Source of the DNA: Mycolicibacterium hodleri
GTDB taxonomy: Bacteria; Actinomycetota; Actinomycetes; Mycobacteriales; Mycobacteriaceae
Length of the DNA: 64,000 bases
NCBI RefSeq assembly: GCF_006439015.1
Contig: NZ_RCZG01000002.1
Coordinates: 496,001-560,000 of the forward strand
Reading direction: 5' to 3'
The notes beneath the pieces were generated by a model, which saw only the letters and a list, made by a program, of their open reading frames with translations, was not told the DNA's origin and made no database searches. This document shows, piece after piece, positions 8,954 to 17,534 of the stretch (positions are counted from its first letter, which is position 1; every line of letters begins with the position of its first letter). The position numbers were made by a program, and so were the translations under genes.

Positions 8954-11305
8954 CTAGGTCGCCCCGAACACCGAGGACGTGTAGGTGTTCCAGTAGGTCT
9001 GCATGAGGTCATTGGTGGCGCCAGGTTCTCCAATGGAGTCGAGGTACGCCTTAATGGCGTTGTGGTAATCGCGGTAGTCAGCGGTACCGCTTTGACCCGG
9101 TGGTTCGTTCAGAACCCCGTTGTCGTAGATGCCGTCGAGTGCAGACATATCTCCAGCACCGTTGTGGGCTAACACTTCTGCCATGAAGCGCTCGGTCGGA
9201 AAGGTGCCAGGGATGGTGACGTTCGGAGGTTTCCCCTCGATTGGTTCCGGTCCGATGACGAAGTCCTTGCCGAACGCGGCAATGTCGCTTGCCGCGGCTC
9301 CTGGGGCTCCGTATTGGTCGACGAACCCGGCTCCTAGGTCGTACAGCTTGCCCTGCAGCTGCCACGACTCGTGCTGGGCTTGGAACGTGTTGTGGAGCCT
9401 GGATGCCGCCTCGTCGTAACTTCCGAGGTTGAGCGCCGCTTGCAGTCGGCCCGCAGACTGCATGGCATAGTCGTCGGTCACGGGACCGCCGGGTACGGCC
9501 GATAGTGCGGCGTTCTCGAAGGCTGTGTGGACGTGTTGTTGCGTGCTGTCGAAGAGGATTTCACTCGCGGTCTTCGGTGCACCCGAGCCGGGCTGCTGAT
9601 CCATGGGCGGGTGGTCCGACATCAAGACGCTCATCAGATTCCTGGTGTTGGTGGGCTCGGTCTTCGTGCCATCGGCTGGGTCCAGCGGCGCGAAGAGGCC
9701 ATCGTTGCCGCCAGTGTTGTTGCCCACCATGTCGTCGAAGTATGGCGAGAATGCGCGCGCCCAATCCCGGGTGAGTTCGGGATTGACCTGGCCCAGCGAC
9801 TGGCCTTCGGCCCCAATGCCCCTGGTGCTTTCGAGGTTCAGCAGGTCGGAGTGATGGCTGCTGGTGTATTCGGCGAGGGCGTGTGCGGTCTGGGCGGCTC
9901 GGCCGGTCGGGTCGTCGGCGGCGTCCGCTCCGACCCAGTCAAAGAGTCCACCCGCTGCGAGTCCGTCGTCCTGCCACTGATGGTTGGTCAGGTCGTTCAG
10001 GAAGTGTTCACCACCCGGACCCGTCACTGCGTCGTGGATGACCATGTCGTCCGCGTTGACCGCGTTGAACATGTTCTGCAGCGTCGGGTCGACGTTGTCG
10101 TGATACCAGCGGGGTGCGTCATCGGCCGGGCCGAGTTGGGAGTGTTGGTTCGATACTTCCAGCATCTCTTGGCTTTTCGCCATCAGACCGGAGTCGAGTG
10201 CTGTTCCGTGCTGCAAACTTCGGTCGCCCTGCTGGACGATGTTGGCAAGGTCGTTCAAACCTTGGGTCGGCTGCAGCGGTCCCGTCGGCTCTGGAGGGAC
10301 GATCCATCGGCCATCCTGAAAGACACCGCTCGACATTGGCTGTGTCATTGCCGGACCGTCGAGCACCCTCTGTATGCCTTCGGGGAGCGCGTACGTGCCA
10401 CCGCTGGAGGGATGGTCGATCGACGGTGGGTTCGTCTCCGGAAGCCCGGTGTGAACGTTCGGGTTCGACGCCAGCTGGAACGCGTCCGCGACCTTGCCGC
10501 CATCTGCACCGGACCTGTCCATGATCGCCTTGATCTCGGTGGGGGTCTTGTCCCCAAATTCGCGTGAGAAGCCTTGAAGGTATGACATGCGTTCGGGCGG
10601 CAGGGTCAAGTTTCCCTGGTCCAAGGCGACCTGTTGCGCAGGCGTCAGTTGCGTGTTGCTGGTCAGGCGCTCGCGCTGTTCGGGTGTCAGGGTGCCGTCT
10701 TGAAGTGCTGCGGAGTCTGCCGCTCCCTGCTCGTGTGGCGATCGCTTCGTGTCGCCGTCCTCGCCCTCGCTGCCGAGGACTGCGTCGCCGACCCCCTCCT
10801 TCGGGCCGAACTTCTGGTTGCCGAGGGCCTGGTACTCGTTGCCGATCGTCCGGATCTGGCCGCCGATCGCCGAAAGTTCGCCGTTGGACTTGGTGACGAT
10901 CTGGCTCACCTGACCGAGGCCTCTTTGCACGATGGGCATCAGCAGCTGTTCGCGATTCTTGCCGGGGGGCACGGACGCGGCGGCGTCGAGCACCCACTTG
11001 CGCACCGCGTCGAGATCCTGGCGCCCGGACGCCACCACTTGGGACGATGCAGTGACGTGCTTGCCGAGCCGCTGATCGAGATCGGCCAACTGCGCGAACA
11101 CCTTGCCGTGGTCCTTATTGGCAGCGTCGTAGGCGGCAGCTGCGGTACCCGTCCAGCGCGACCCCGGCGCGGCCGACTCCACCGTCGTCTGGAGTCGCAT
11201 CAAGCTGCCACTCTCGTCGAATCGTTCGCCCGTCTGCGGCACACCTTGGCCGAACGTCTCGCGTGCCGAGGACCACGTCGACATGAACGCGTCCAGCACG
11301 CCCAC
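8954..11305 (-). CDS. Large EspA/EspE-like WXG-type protein with helical-repeat region
   Basis: This 783-residue protein opens with a helical hairpin carrying W51-T-G53, the WXG turn of type VII secretion substrates. A helical segment to about residue 170 follows. The middle (about 200-290) holds LTPEQRERLTSN/LTPAQQVALDQGNLTLPPERM-type repeats typical of mycobacterial EspA/EspE-like 'TPR repeat' proteins. Residues ~300-783 form a long, mostly helical domain of unknown function. It is the first gene of the minus-strand trio. No toxin motif was recognised at the C-terminus. A role as a secreted or surface effector is inferred. Confidence 0.6.
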   Translation of the reverse strand: MGVLDAFMSTWSSARETFGQGVPQTGERFDESGSLMRLQTTVESAAPGSRWTGTAAAAYDAANKDHGKVFAQLADLDQRLGKHVTASSQVVASGRQDLDAVRKWVLDAAASVPPGKNREQLLMPIVQRGLGQVSQIVTKSNGELSAIGGQIRTIGNEYQALGNQKFGPKEGVGDAVLGSEGEDGDTKRSPHEQGAADSAALQDGTLTPEQRERLTSNTQLTPAQQVALDQGNLTLPPERMSYLQGFSREFGDKTPTEIKAIMDRSGADGGKVADAFQLASNPNVHTGLPETNPPSIDHPSSGGTYALPEGIQRVLDGPAMTQPMSSGVFQDGRWIVPPEPTGPLQPTQGLNDLANIVQQGDRSLQHGTALDSGLMAKSQEMLEVSNQHSQLGPADDAPRWYHDNVDPTLQNMFNAVNADDMVIHDAVTGPGGEHFLNDLTNHQWQDDGLAAGGLFDWVGADAADDPTGRAAQTAHALAEYTSSHHSDLLNLESTRGIGAEGQSLGQVNPELTRDWARAFSPYFDDMVGNNTGGNDGLFAPLDPADGTKTEPTNTRNLMSVLMSDHPPMDQQPGSGAPKTASEILFDSTQQHVHTAFENAALSAVPGGPVTDDYAMQSAGRLQAALNLGSYDEAASRLHNTFQAQHESWQLQGKLYDLGAGFVDQYGAPGAAASDIAAFGKDFVIGPEPIEGKPPNVTIPGTFPTERFMAEVLAHNGAGDMSALDGIYDNGVLNEPPGQSGTADYRDYHNAIKAYLDSIGEPGATNDLMQTYWNTYTSSVFGAT

Positions 11306-11392
11306 GGAAACCCCCTTGATCGCTGTGAGTACGCCAATCCTAGTTCCGCTCAGCTACCCCTGATCGCAGGAATCGGCGGCCGGACCCAGACG

Positions 11393-12646
11393 TCAGCCCC
11401 GCGCCGCCGCTGCCTGCTTGGTCGCGTCTCTCGCAACCCCTCGCATGCCGATTCCGTCGAAGGCTGCTGCGGCCTGGTCCAACGCGCCGGCGTCGCCGGC
11501 GGTGAATGCCCGCGCATACGACAGCGCCATGGGGGCCACGACGCAGTTAACGTCCAGACGCTCGATGGCGTCGCCGGCGCGAAAGTCGCCGAGCCGGACC
11601 GCATCGATCAGTGCCCGCAAGGCGACCGCCGATTGGCCGCCGCGCTCGGCGGCGCGGGCCGACTCGCGTGCAGCGTTGACCGCCCCGGGTCCGTCGCGAC
11701 GCGCCGCCGCCGTCCAGGCGCGCGCCAACGAAAGCTCGGGCGCGAAGAGCATCGACTTGAGGCCATGGCGTGCTTCGGCTTTCGCGAGCATCCGGCCCGC
11801 GTCGGCGATCCGACCGGACTGACCGAGCGCTTGCGCCAACAACATCCACGCCAGCGGCCCCCACGAGTAACCCGTCGGGGCTAGCGCGGCGGTCGCGGTC
11901 TGCAGCAGGGCGATGGAAGCCGCAGCATCACCGCGTGTGATCAGTACGTCGGCGACCAGGAGTTGGCCGATTGCATGGCTTGGCTGTGGTGGCTCCGAGC
12001 CGTCGACGAGGTCCTCCGCGAGTTTCTGCGCCCGATCGAGTTCCCCAGACATGATCAGGGCCGTCGTCTGCCCGAATGCGCTCGTGAACCGCAGCAGCCC
12101 GGGGTGTTTGGCTGCGATGGCCCGCGCCGCAAGGTCGTCGACGTCGGCGAAGTCACCCATCCGCGCGTTGCAGAGTGCCGCCGCGGCGGCAGCCCAGCCG
12201 ATGGCCTGCTGGTCTGCGTTCGGCGAGTCCAAGACCGCGCGGGCGATCTGCATCGCACGTTCCGGGCTGCCCGCGTTCATCGTGAACGTGCCGAGCAACG
12301 CGTCGAGTGTCGCGCCCGCGCCCTCCGACGTCACCCTGCCCCTGACCGTGTTCAAGAACGCGGTGGCCCGCTCCGGCTCGTCCAGCATCCAGAACTGGTT
12401 GGCCGCCCGCGGGAGTGCCCACGCCATCAACTCGGGTTCGCTGAGTGCCGCCTCGTCGACCTCCGACATCACCGCGTCGGCGTCGCGCCCGCGGCCCTGC
12501 CAGGCCAACGCCTGGGCGAGCGTGAGACGGGCCGCGAGCGATTCCCCGTCGCGGAGCACCGCACGGCCAAACTCCTCGGCAGCGACGAGGTCGCCGCGTC
12601 CCAACGCCTCCTCGGCGGCGGCCGTCCCATCTGGTCCCTTGGGCAC
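11393..12646 (-). CDS. TPR-like helical-repeat protein (relic of a LuxR/MalT-type regulator?)
   Basis: This 417-residue protein consists of degenerate alpha-alpha repeats (GDLVAAEEFGRAVLRDGESLAARL, then SGRIADAGRMLAKAEARHG and others). Its last ~75 residues resemble the segment that precedes the HTH in LuxR-family STAND ATPases. The P-loop ATPase domain and the LuxR HTH are both absent. It sits at the position of Rv1204c, which as I recall is longer (~560 residues). The GTG at 12646 was chosen because an upstream start at 12724 would add low-complexity Arg-rich residues and nearly abut the divergent LOG gene's GTG. Confidence 0.6.
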   Translation of the reverse strand: MPKGPDGTAAAEEALGRGDLVAAEEFGRAVLRDGESLAARLTLAQALAWQGRGRDADAVMSEVDEAALSEPELMAWALPRAANQFWMLDEPERATAFLNTVRGRVTSEGAGATLDALLGTFTMNAGSPERAMQIARAVLDSPNADQQAIGWAAAAAALCNARMGDFADVDDLAARAIAAKHPGLLRFTSAFGQTTALIMSGELDRAQKLAEDLVDGSEPPQPSHAIGQLLVADVLITRGDAAASIALLQTATAALAPTGYSWGPLAWMLLAQALGQSGRIADAGRMLAKAEARHGLKSMLFAPELSLARAWTAAARRDGPGAVNAARESARAAERGGQSAVALRALIDAVRLGDFRAGDAIERLDVNCVVAPMALSYARAFTAGDAGALDQAAAAFDGIGMRGVARDATKQAAAARG

Positions 12647-12714
12647 CGCCGCAGTGTATGGCGGTCGAACCCGCGCCCACTGGCGAACTCGTCGGTTCGA
12701 GGGCCCGCGCCGGG

Positions 12715-12720
12715 TACCTT
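12715..12720 (+). promoter_or_regulatory. -10 element, leaderless LOG promoter
   Basis: TACCTT (TANNNT) ends six bases before the GTG at 12727, with no Shine-Dalgarno sequence in between. This is the spacing expected for a leaderless start. Confidence 0.45.
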
Positions 12721-12726
12721 GCACCC

Positions 12727-13305
12727 GTGGCCGCCGAAACTCGAGAAGACCCAGAACCGCGGGGCCCGTGGGCGGTTTGCGTGTACTGCGCCTCGGGCCC
12801 GACCCATCCCGAGTTGCTGAAGTTGGCGTCCGACGTGGGGTCAGGTATCGCCGACCGCGGTTGGGCGCTGGTGTCCGGCGGCGGGAACGTGTCCGCGATG
12901 GGTGCGGTGGCGGGCGCGGCGCGGGCGCACAGCGGCCGCACCATCGGCGTAATCCCCAAGGCTCTGGTCCACCGCGAACTCGCCGACGTCGACGCCGACG
13001 AGCTGATCGTCACCGACACCATGCGGGAGCGCAAGCAGGTCATGGAGGACCGGGCCGACGCGTTCGTCGTACTGCCCGGCGGCATCGGCACGCTGGAGGA
13101 GTTCTTTGAGGCATGGACCGCCGGTTACCTCGGGATGCACTCCAAACCGTTGGTCATGATCGATCCGATCGGCCACTACGACGGGCTGCTTGAGTGGTTG
13201 CGGGGTCTGGTGGGTACTGGCTACGTCGGCGTGGGTGCGATGGATCGGTTGATCGTCGTCTCCGACGTCGGGGCGGCGTTGGACGCGTGCGCACCGCAGG
13301 AGTGA
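12727..13305 (+). CDS. log: LOG family cytokinin-nucleotide phosphoribohydrolase
   Basis: This 192-residue Rossmann-like protein carries the LOG signature PGGIGTLEEFFE (about residues 118-129), preceded by MRERKQVMEDRADAFVVL. LOG enzymes cleave ribose-5-phosphate from N6-modified AMP, releasing free cytokinin bases. The M. tuberculosis homologue at the same position (Rv1205) is linked to cytokinin production and proteasome function. The GTG at 12727 fits the family N-terminus and the leaderless -10. A longer reading from 12658 is less likely because it would overlap the opposite gene's upstream region. Confidence 0.88.
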   Translation: MAAETREDPEPRGPWAVCVYCASGPTHPELLKLASDVGSGIADRGWALVSGGGNVSAMGAVAGAARAHSGRTIGVIPKALVHRELADVDADELIVTDTMRERKQVMEDRADAFVVLPGGIGTLEEFFEAWTAGYLGMHSKPLVMIDPIGHYDGLLEWLRGLVGTGYVGVGAMDRLIVVSDVGAALDACAPQE

Positions 13306-13322
13306 CGGCGAATACACACAGA

Positions 13323-13328
13323 TAGGGT
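13323..13328 (+). promoter_or_regulatory. -10 element, leaderless fadD6 promoter
   Basis: TAGGGT ends six bases before the GTG of fadD6 at 13335. The 29-bp gap after the LOG gene contains no other promoter-like or ribosome-binding sequence. Confidence 0.45.
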
Positions 13329-13334
13329 TGGCTC

Positions 13335-15125
13335 GTGAGCGACGAGAAATCGGGTACCCGCAGCAACGTCGGACTTCTGGACATCGCCCCGCGATTGCCG
13401 GGACTGCTGAAGGACGCGCCAGTCATCGCGCGCGGTGTGGTGACTGGCTTCCTAGCCCGCCCGACGGCGAAGACCTCGATCGGCAAGGTGTTTCAGGAAC
13501 GGGCCGCCCGCTATGGCGACAAGCTGTTCATCAAGTTCGACGACCAGCAGCTGACCTATCGCGAGGCGAATGAGACGGTCAACCGCTATGCGGCCGTGCT
13601 CGCCGCGCGCGGCGTTGGTCACGGTGACGTCGTCGGCGTCATGCTGCGCAATTCGCCCCACTCGGTGCTGCTGATGCTCGCCGTCGTCAAGTGCGGGGCC
13701 GTCGCCGGAATGCTCAACTTCCACCAGCGCGGCAAGGTGCTCGCCCACAGCATCGATTTGCTCGGAGCCAGGGCGGTCGTCGCCGAAACCGACTTCATCG
13801 AGCCGATCAGCGAAAGCGGCGCCGGCACCGACGGGCTGATGACGCTCGACGAGCTGATCCAACAGGCGGCCACCGCGCCGGCCACCAACCCGGCCACGAC
13901 CGGAGCCGTCCTCGCCAAGGACAAGGCGTTCTACATCTTCACCTCGGGGACCACGGGGATGCCGAAGGCCAGTGTCATGACCCATTACCGGTGGCTGCGT
14001 GCGCTCGCCGGTTTCGGGGGTCTCGGGATGAGGCTGACCAGTGACGACACCTTGTACTGCTCGCTGCCGCTCTATCACAACAATGCGCTGACGGTGGCGC
14101 TGTCCTCGGTGCTCAACTCCGGCTCGACGCTGGCACTCGGCAAGTCATTCTCGGCATCGAAGTTCTGGGACGAGGTCATCGGCTCCGACGCGACGGCCTT
14201 CGTCTACATCGGCGAGATCTGCGCCTACCTGCTCAATCAGTCGCCGAAGCCGACCGATCGTCAGCACCGCGTGCGCGTCATCGCGGGCAACGGTCTGCGG
14301 CCAGCCATCTGGGACGATTTCACCAAGCGGTTCGGTATCTCGCGGGTCTGCGAGTTCTATGCGGCTAGCGAGGGCAACACCGCCTTCCTCAACGTCTTCA
14401 ACGTCGACAAGACGACGGGTATCTGCCCCTCACCAATCGCATTCGTCGAGTACGACGAGGAGACCGGCGGGCCGGTGCGAGGGGAGGATGGCCGCGTCCG
14501 GAAGGTCAAGAGCGGTCAGCCGGGCCTGCTGTTGTCGAAGGTCAGCAGCTTCCAGCCGTTCGACGGCTACACCGACAAGTCCGCCAGCGAGAAGAAGCTC
14601 ATCAGGGATGCGTTCAAGGACGGTGACGTCTGGTTCAACACCGGCGATCTGATGCGTTCTCAGGGCTTCGGCCATGCCGCGTTCACCGACCGTCTTGGAG
14701 ATACGTTCCGATGGAAGGGCGAAAACGTGGCGACCACGGAGGTCGAGGCCGCGGTGTCGACGGACTCGCAGGTGGAGGAGTGCACGGTGTTCGGCGTCGA
14801 GGTCGAGGGTGCCGGCGGCAAGGCGGGCATGGTCGCGATCCAGCTCAAGGACGGCCAGGAATTCGACGGGAAGGCGTTGGCCAAGTCCGCCTACGAGCAT
14901 CTGCCCGGCTACGCGGTCCCTCTGTTCGTCCGGATCACCGAGACCCTGGCGCACACGTCGACGTTCAAGAGTCAGAAGGTCGAGCTGCGCAAGCAGGGGT
15001 ACGGCGGGCAGGACGACGAGAACGTCGACGACCCCGTGTACGTGCTGGCCGGCCGCGAGGAGGGCTACGTGCCCTTCTACGACGCCTACCCGTCCGAGGT
15101 CGTCGACGGCAAGCGCCCCAAGTAG
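13335..15125 (+). CDS. fadD6: Long-chain fatty-acyl-CoA ligase FadD6
   Basis: This 596-residue acyl-CoA synthetase is of the FATP/very-long-chain type. The AMP-binding motif YIFTSGTTGMPKASVMTH lies near residue 195. RVCEFYAASEGNTAF holds the A5 region, GDLM/FTDRLGDTFRWKGENV is the hinge, and TSTFKSQKVELRKQGYG is the C-terminal lysine motif. FATP-type ligases couple fatty acid uptake to CoA activation. Position between LOG and folP2 matches M. tuberculosis Rv1206. Confidence 0.9.
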   Translation: MSDEKSGTRSNVGLLDIAPRLPGLLKDAPVIARGVVTGFLARPTAKTSIGKVFQERAARYGDKLFIKFDDQQLTYREANETVNRYAAVLAARGVGHGDVVGVMLRNSPHSVLLMLAVVKCGAVAGMLNFHQRGKVLAHSIDLLGARAVVAETDFIEPISESGAGTDGLMTLDELIQQAATAPATNPATTGAVLAKDKAFYIFTSGTTGMPKASVMTHYRWLRALAGFGGLGMRLTSDDTLYCSLPLYHNNALTVALSSVLNSGSTLALGKSFSASKFWDEVIGSDATAFVYIGEICAYLLNQSPKPTDRQHRVRVIAGNGLRPAIWDDFTKRFGISRVCEFYAASEGNTAFLNVFNVDKTTGICPSPIAFVEYDEETGGPVRGEDGRVRKVKSGQPGLLLSKVSSFQPFDGYTDKSASEKKLIRDAFKDGDVWFNTGDLMRSQGFGHAAFTDRLGDTFRWKGENVATTEVEAAVSTDSQVEECTVFGVEVEGAGGKAGMVAIQLKDGQEFDGKALAKSAYEHLPGYAVPLFVRITETLAHTSTFKSQKVELRKQGYGGQDDENVDDPVYVLAGREEGYVPFYDAYPSEVVDGKRPK

Positions 15126-15128
15126 CGT

Positions 15129-15181
15129 GCGATTTGCGTGTTGAAACCCGCGCTCATCGCGGGTAATTGCGCCGAAATCGC
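15129..15181 (+). terminator. Nested stem-loop between fadD6 and folP2
   Basis: acccgcg (15146-15152) and cgcgggt (15158-15164) form a perfect 7-bp stem with a 5-base loop. An outer pair, gcgattt (15129-15135) and aaatcgc (15175-15181), extends the structure. No U-tract follows, which is usual for mycobacterial terminators. It could instead be a repeated intergenic element. Confidence 0.5.
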
Positions 15182-15200
15182 ATCGCCGTAGCCTGGAGGT

Positions 15201-16076
15201 ATGCAGGGGACGTTTCTGGGCCGCCCGATCGCCGGGGATCGCGCCATGATCATGGCGATCGTCAACCGGACGCCCGACTCCTTCTACGACCGCGGTGCCA
15301 CGTTCACCGACGAGGCGGCCAAGGCCGCCGCGCACCGGGTCATCGAGGAGGGTGCCGACGTCGTCGACGTGGGCGGCGTCAAGGCCGGGCCTGGTGTGGT
15401 GGTGGACGCCGATGAGGAGATCGCCCGTGTGGTGCCCTTCATCGAATGGCTCCGCGGCGCCTATCCCGATCAGCTGATCAGCGTGGACACCTGGCGTGGG
15501 TCGGTGGCCAAGCAGGCCTGCGCCGCCGGGGCGGACATCATCAACGACACCTGGGGCGGGTCCGATCCGGGGCTGCCCGAGGTCGCTGCAGAATTCGGTG
15601 CCGGGTTGGTGTGTTCGCACACCGGAGGCGCTGTTCCACGTACGCGACCGTTCCGGGTCAACTATGGGCTGTCCGAGCGTGGAGTGGTGGACGACGTCGT
15701 CGCCGAGGTGACGGCCGCGGCTGAGCGCGCCGTCGCGGCTGGGGTCGCGCGGGACGCCGTGCTGATCGACCCGACCCACGATTTCGGTAAGAACACTCAT
15801 CATGGCCTTAGTTTGTTGCGTCATGTAAAAGATCTTGTAAATACCGGATGGCCTGTCCTGATGGCGCTGAGCAATAAAGATTTCGTCGGGGAGACTCTGG
15901 GTGTGGGCTTGACCGAACGCCTCGAGGGAACTCTGGCTGCGACTGCGCTCGCCGCGCAGGCGGGTGCAGCAATGTTCCGGGTCCACGAGGTGGGGTCCAC
16001 ACGACGCGTACTCGAAATGGTTGCGTCGATCCAGGGCGTGCGTCCACCGGCGCGGACCGTAAGGGGACTGGCATGA
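15201..16076 (+). CDS. folP2: Dihydropteroate synthase-like protein FolP2
   Basis: This 291-residue TIM-barrel protein has the DHPS N-terminal signature MIMAIVNRTPDSFYDRG (about residue 15), ADVVDVGGVKAGPG, and the SVDTWRGSVAKQA strand. It resembles FolP2, the second DHPS homologue of mycobacteria, which is reported not to replace FolP1 in folate synthesis. Its ATG is preceded by ctggaggt, a good ribosome binding site. A 4-bp overlap with gpgS places it in the glucosylglycerate operon, suggesting a role other than folate synthesis. Confidence 0.87.
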   Translation: MQGTFLGRPIAGDRAMIMAIVNRTPDSFYDRGATFTDEAAKAAAHRVIEEGADVVDVGGVKAGPGVVVDADEEIARVVPFIEWLRGAYPDQLISVDTWRGSVAKQACAAGADIINDTWGGSDPGLPEVAAEFGAGLVCSHTGGAVPRTRPFRVNYGLSERGVVDDVVAEVTAAAERAVAAGVARDAVLIDPTHDFGKNTHHGLSLLRHVKDLVNTGWPVLMALSNKDFVGETLGVGLTERLEGTLAATALAAQAGAAMFRVHEVGSTRRVLEMVASIQGVRPPARTVRGLA

Positions 16077-17023
16077 GCTTGACACCTGAACTCGACGCCG
16101 CTGAGGCCATCGCAGAACACCGTTGGTTGACCGATCACACGTGGCGCCGACCAACGTGGACGATCGCCGAGCTCGAGGCGGCCAAGGCAGGGCGGACCAT
16201 CTCCGTGGTGCTGCCCGCCCTCAACGAGGAGGAGACCGTCGCGTCGGTGGTCGACACCATCACGCCATTGCTGGGCGGTTTGGTCGATGAGATCATCGTG
16301 CTGGACTCGGGTTCAACCGACGACACCGAGATTCGCGCGGTTGCCGCGGGTGCCAGGGTGGTCAGTCGCGAGGCCGCGTTGCCCGAGGTCGAGCCTCAGC
16401 CCGGCAAGGGTGAGGTGCTGTGGCGTTCACTCGCGGCGACCACTGGTGACCTGGTGGTGTTCGTCGACTCCGACCTCATTGACCCGGATCCGATGTTCGT
16501 GCCCAAGCTGCTGGGACCGCTGCTGACGACCGACGGCGTGCACCTGGTGAAGGGTTTCTACCGTCGCCCGTTGAAGGTCAGCGGCAGCGAGGACGCCAAC
16601 GGCGGCGGTCGCGTCACCGAACTCGTCGCCCGACCGCTGCTGGCCGCACTGCGCCCGGAACTGACCTGCCTGCTCCAGCCGTTGGGCGGTGAGTATGCGG
16701 GCACCCGTGAACTCCTCACGGCGGTGCCGTTCGCGCCGGCGTACGGCGTCGAGATCGGGTTGCTGATCGACACCTACGACCGCTTGGGCCTTGACGCCAT
16801 CGCACAGGTGAACCTCGGCGTCCGGACGCATCGGAACCGGCCCTTGACGGAGTTGGCTGCGATGAGCCGTCAGGTGATCGCGACACTGCTGTCCCGCTGC
16901 GGGGTGTCGGACTCGGGTGTTGGCCTGACGCAGTTCTTCGCCGACGGTGAGGACTACACCCCCCGCACCTCGACGGTGTCATTGGCAGACCGCCCCCCGA
17001 TGGTGACCCTGCGACCGCGCTGA
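16073..17023 (+). CDS. gpgS: Glucosyl-3-phosphoglycerate synthase GpgS
   Basis: This 316-residue GT81-type glycosyltransferase transfers glucose from an NDP-glucose to 3-phosphoglycerate. This is the first step of methylglucose lipopolysaccharide synthesis. Visible motifs are VVLPALNEEETVASVV (nucleotide binding), VLDSGSTDDTE, and the metal-binding VDSD near residue 137. The acceptor region YGVEIGLLIDTYDRLG is also present. The ATGA overlap with folP2 indicates translational coupling. Confidence 0.93.
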   Translation: MSLTPELDAAEAIAEHRWLTDHTWRRPTWTIAELEAAKAGRTISVVLPALNEEETVASVVDTITPLLGGLVDEIIVLDSGSTDDTEIRAVAAGARVVSREAALPEVEPQPGKGEVLWRSLAATTGDLVVFVDSDLIDPDPMFVPKLLGPLLTTDGVHLVKGFYRRPLKVSGSEDANGGGRVTELVARPLLAALRPELTCLLQPLGGEYAGTRELLTAVPFAPAYGVEIGLLIDTYDRLGLDAIAQVNLGVRTHRNRPLTELAAMSRQVIATLLSRCGVSDSGVGLTQFFADGEDYTPRTSTVSLADRPPMVTLRPR

Positions 17024-17096
17024 TTCCCCGCGTCGCTGCCCTTTTGCTCGCCGCCCGCCACGCCTCGCGTCGGTCGTTTCAGGCAGTATCGACATC

Positions 17097-17534
17097 GTGA
17101 CGTTGATCCTCCTGTACCTCGTCGTGCTGATCTTGGTGGCGATCGTGTTGTTCGGCGTGGGCAGCGTGCTCTTCGGCCGTGGTGAACGGTTGCCGCCCTT
17201 GCCGCGTGCCACCACCGCCACCGTGCTGCCTGCGTCTGACGTCACGGGCGCAGACGTCGAGGCGCTCAAGTTCAGCCAGACGCTGCGCGGCTACAAAGCC
17301 GGCGAGGTGGACTGGGCGCTCGAGAGGCTGGGTCAGGAACTCGACCAGTTGCGGGGTCAGGTCGCCGCCCTTCGCGCTGCGTACGGCATCGACGACTTCG
17401 TCCCCGACTCCGACTCCGGGCTGGACGATAGCTACGACACCGAGGTGGATGACGATCCTGACGACGTGCCCGCCGATGCCGCCCACGGACGCGGCGCGCA
17501 GGTCGCAACTGTGGAAGGACGCGGCGAGCGGTGA
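17097..17534 (+). CDS. DivIVA-domain membrane protein (Rv1209-like)
   Basis: This 145-residue protein has one N-terminal membrane helix (residues ~2-25) and a linker. A DivIVA-like motif follows (EALKFSQTLRGYKAGEVDWALERLGQEL, about 58-85) and runs into a short coiled coil. The acidic Asp-rich tail is probably cytoplasmic and disordered. DivIVA domains bind membranes and partner proteins at poles or septa. A 4-bp GTGA overlap with tagA couples the two genes, though no functional link to DNA repair is known. Confidence 0.75.
   Translation: MTLILLYLVVLILVAIVLFGVGSVLFGRGERLPPLPRATTATVLPASDVTGADVEALKFSQTLRGYKAGEVDWALERLGQELDQLRGQVAALRAAYGIDDFVPDSDSGLDDSYDTEVDDDPDDVPADAAHGRGAQVATVEGRGER

Noticed and set aside
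9527..10567. 346-codon plus-strand open reading inside the 783-residue WXG-type gene
   Set aside because: No domain is recognised and codon bias favours the opposite strand. The minus-strand gene has matching N-terminal hallmarks and operon context.
12647..12724. N-terminal extension of the TPR-like protein to 12724
   Set aside because: The added residues are Arg-rich and lack support. The extension would also cover the LOG promoter.
14430..16154. 574-codon minus-strand open reading across fadD6 and folP2
   Set aside because: It runs antisense through two recognised genes and is rich in His/Arg/Asp, as expected of a mirror frame.
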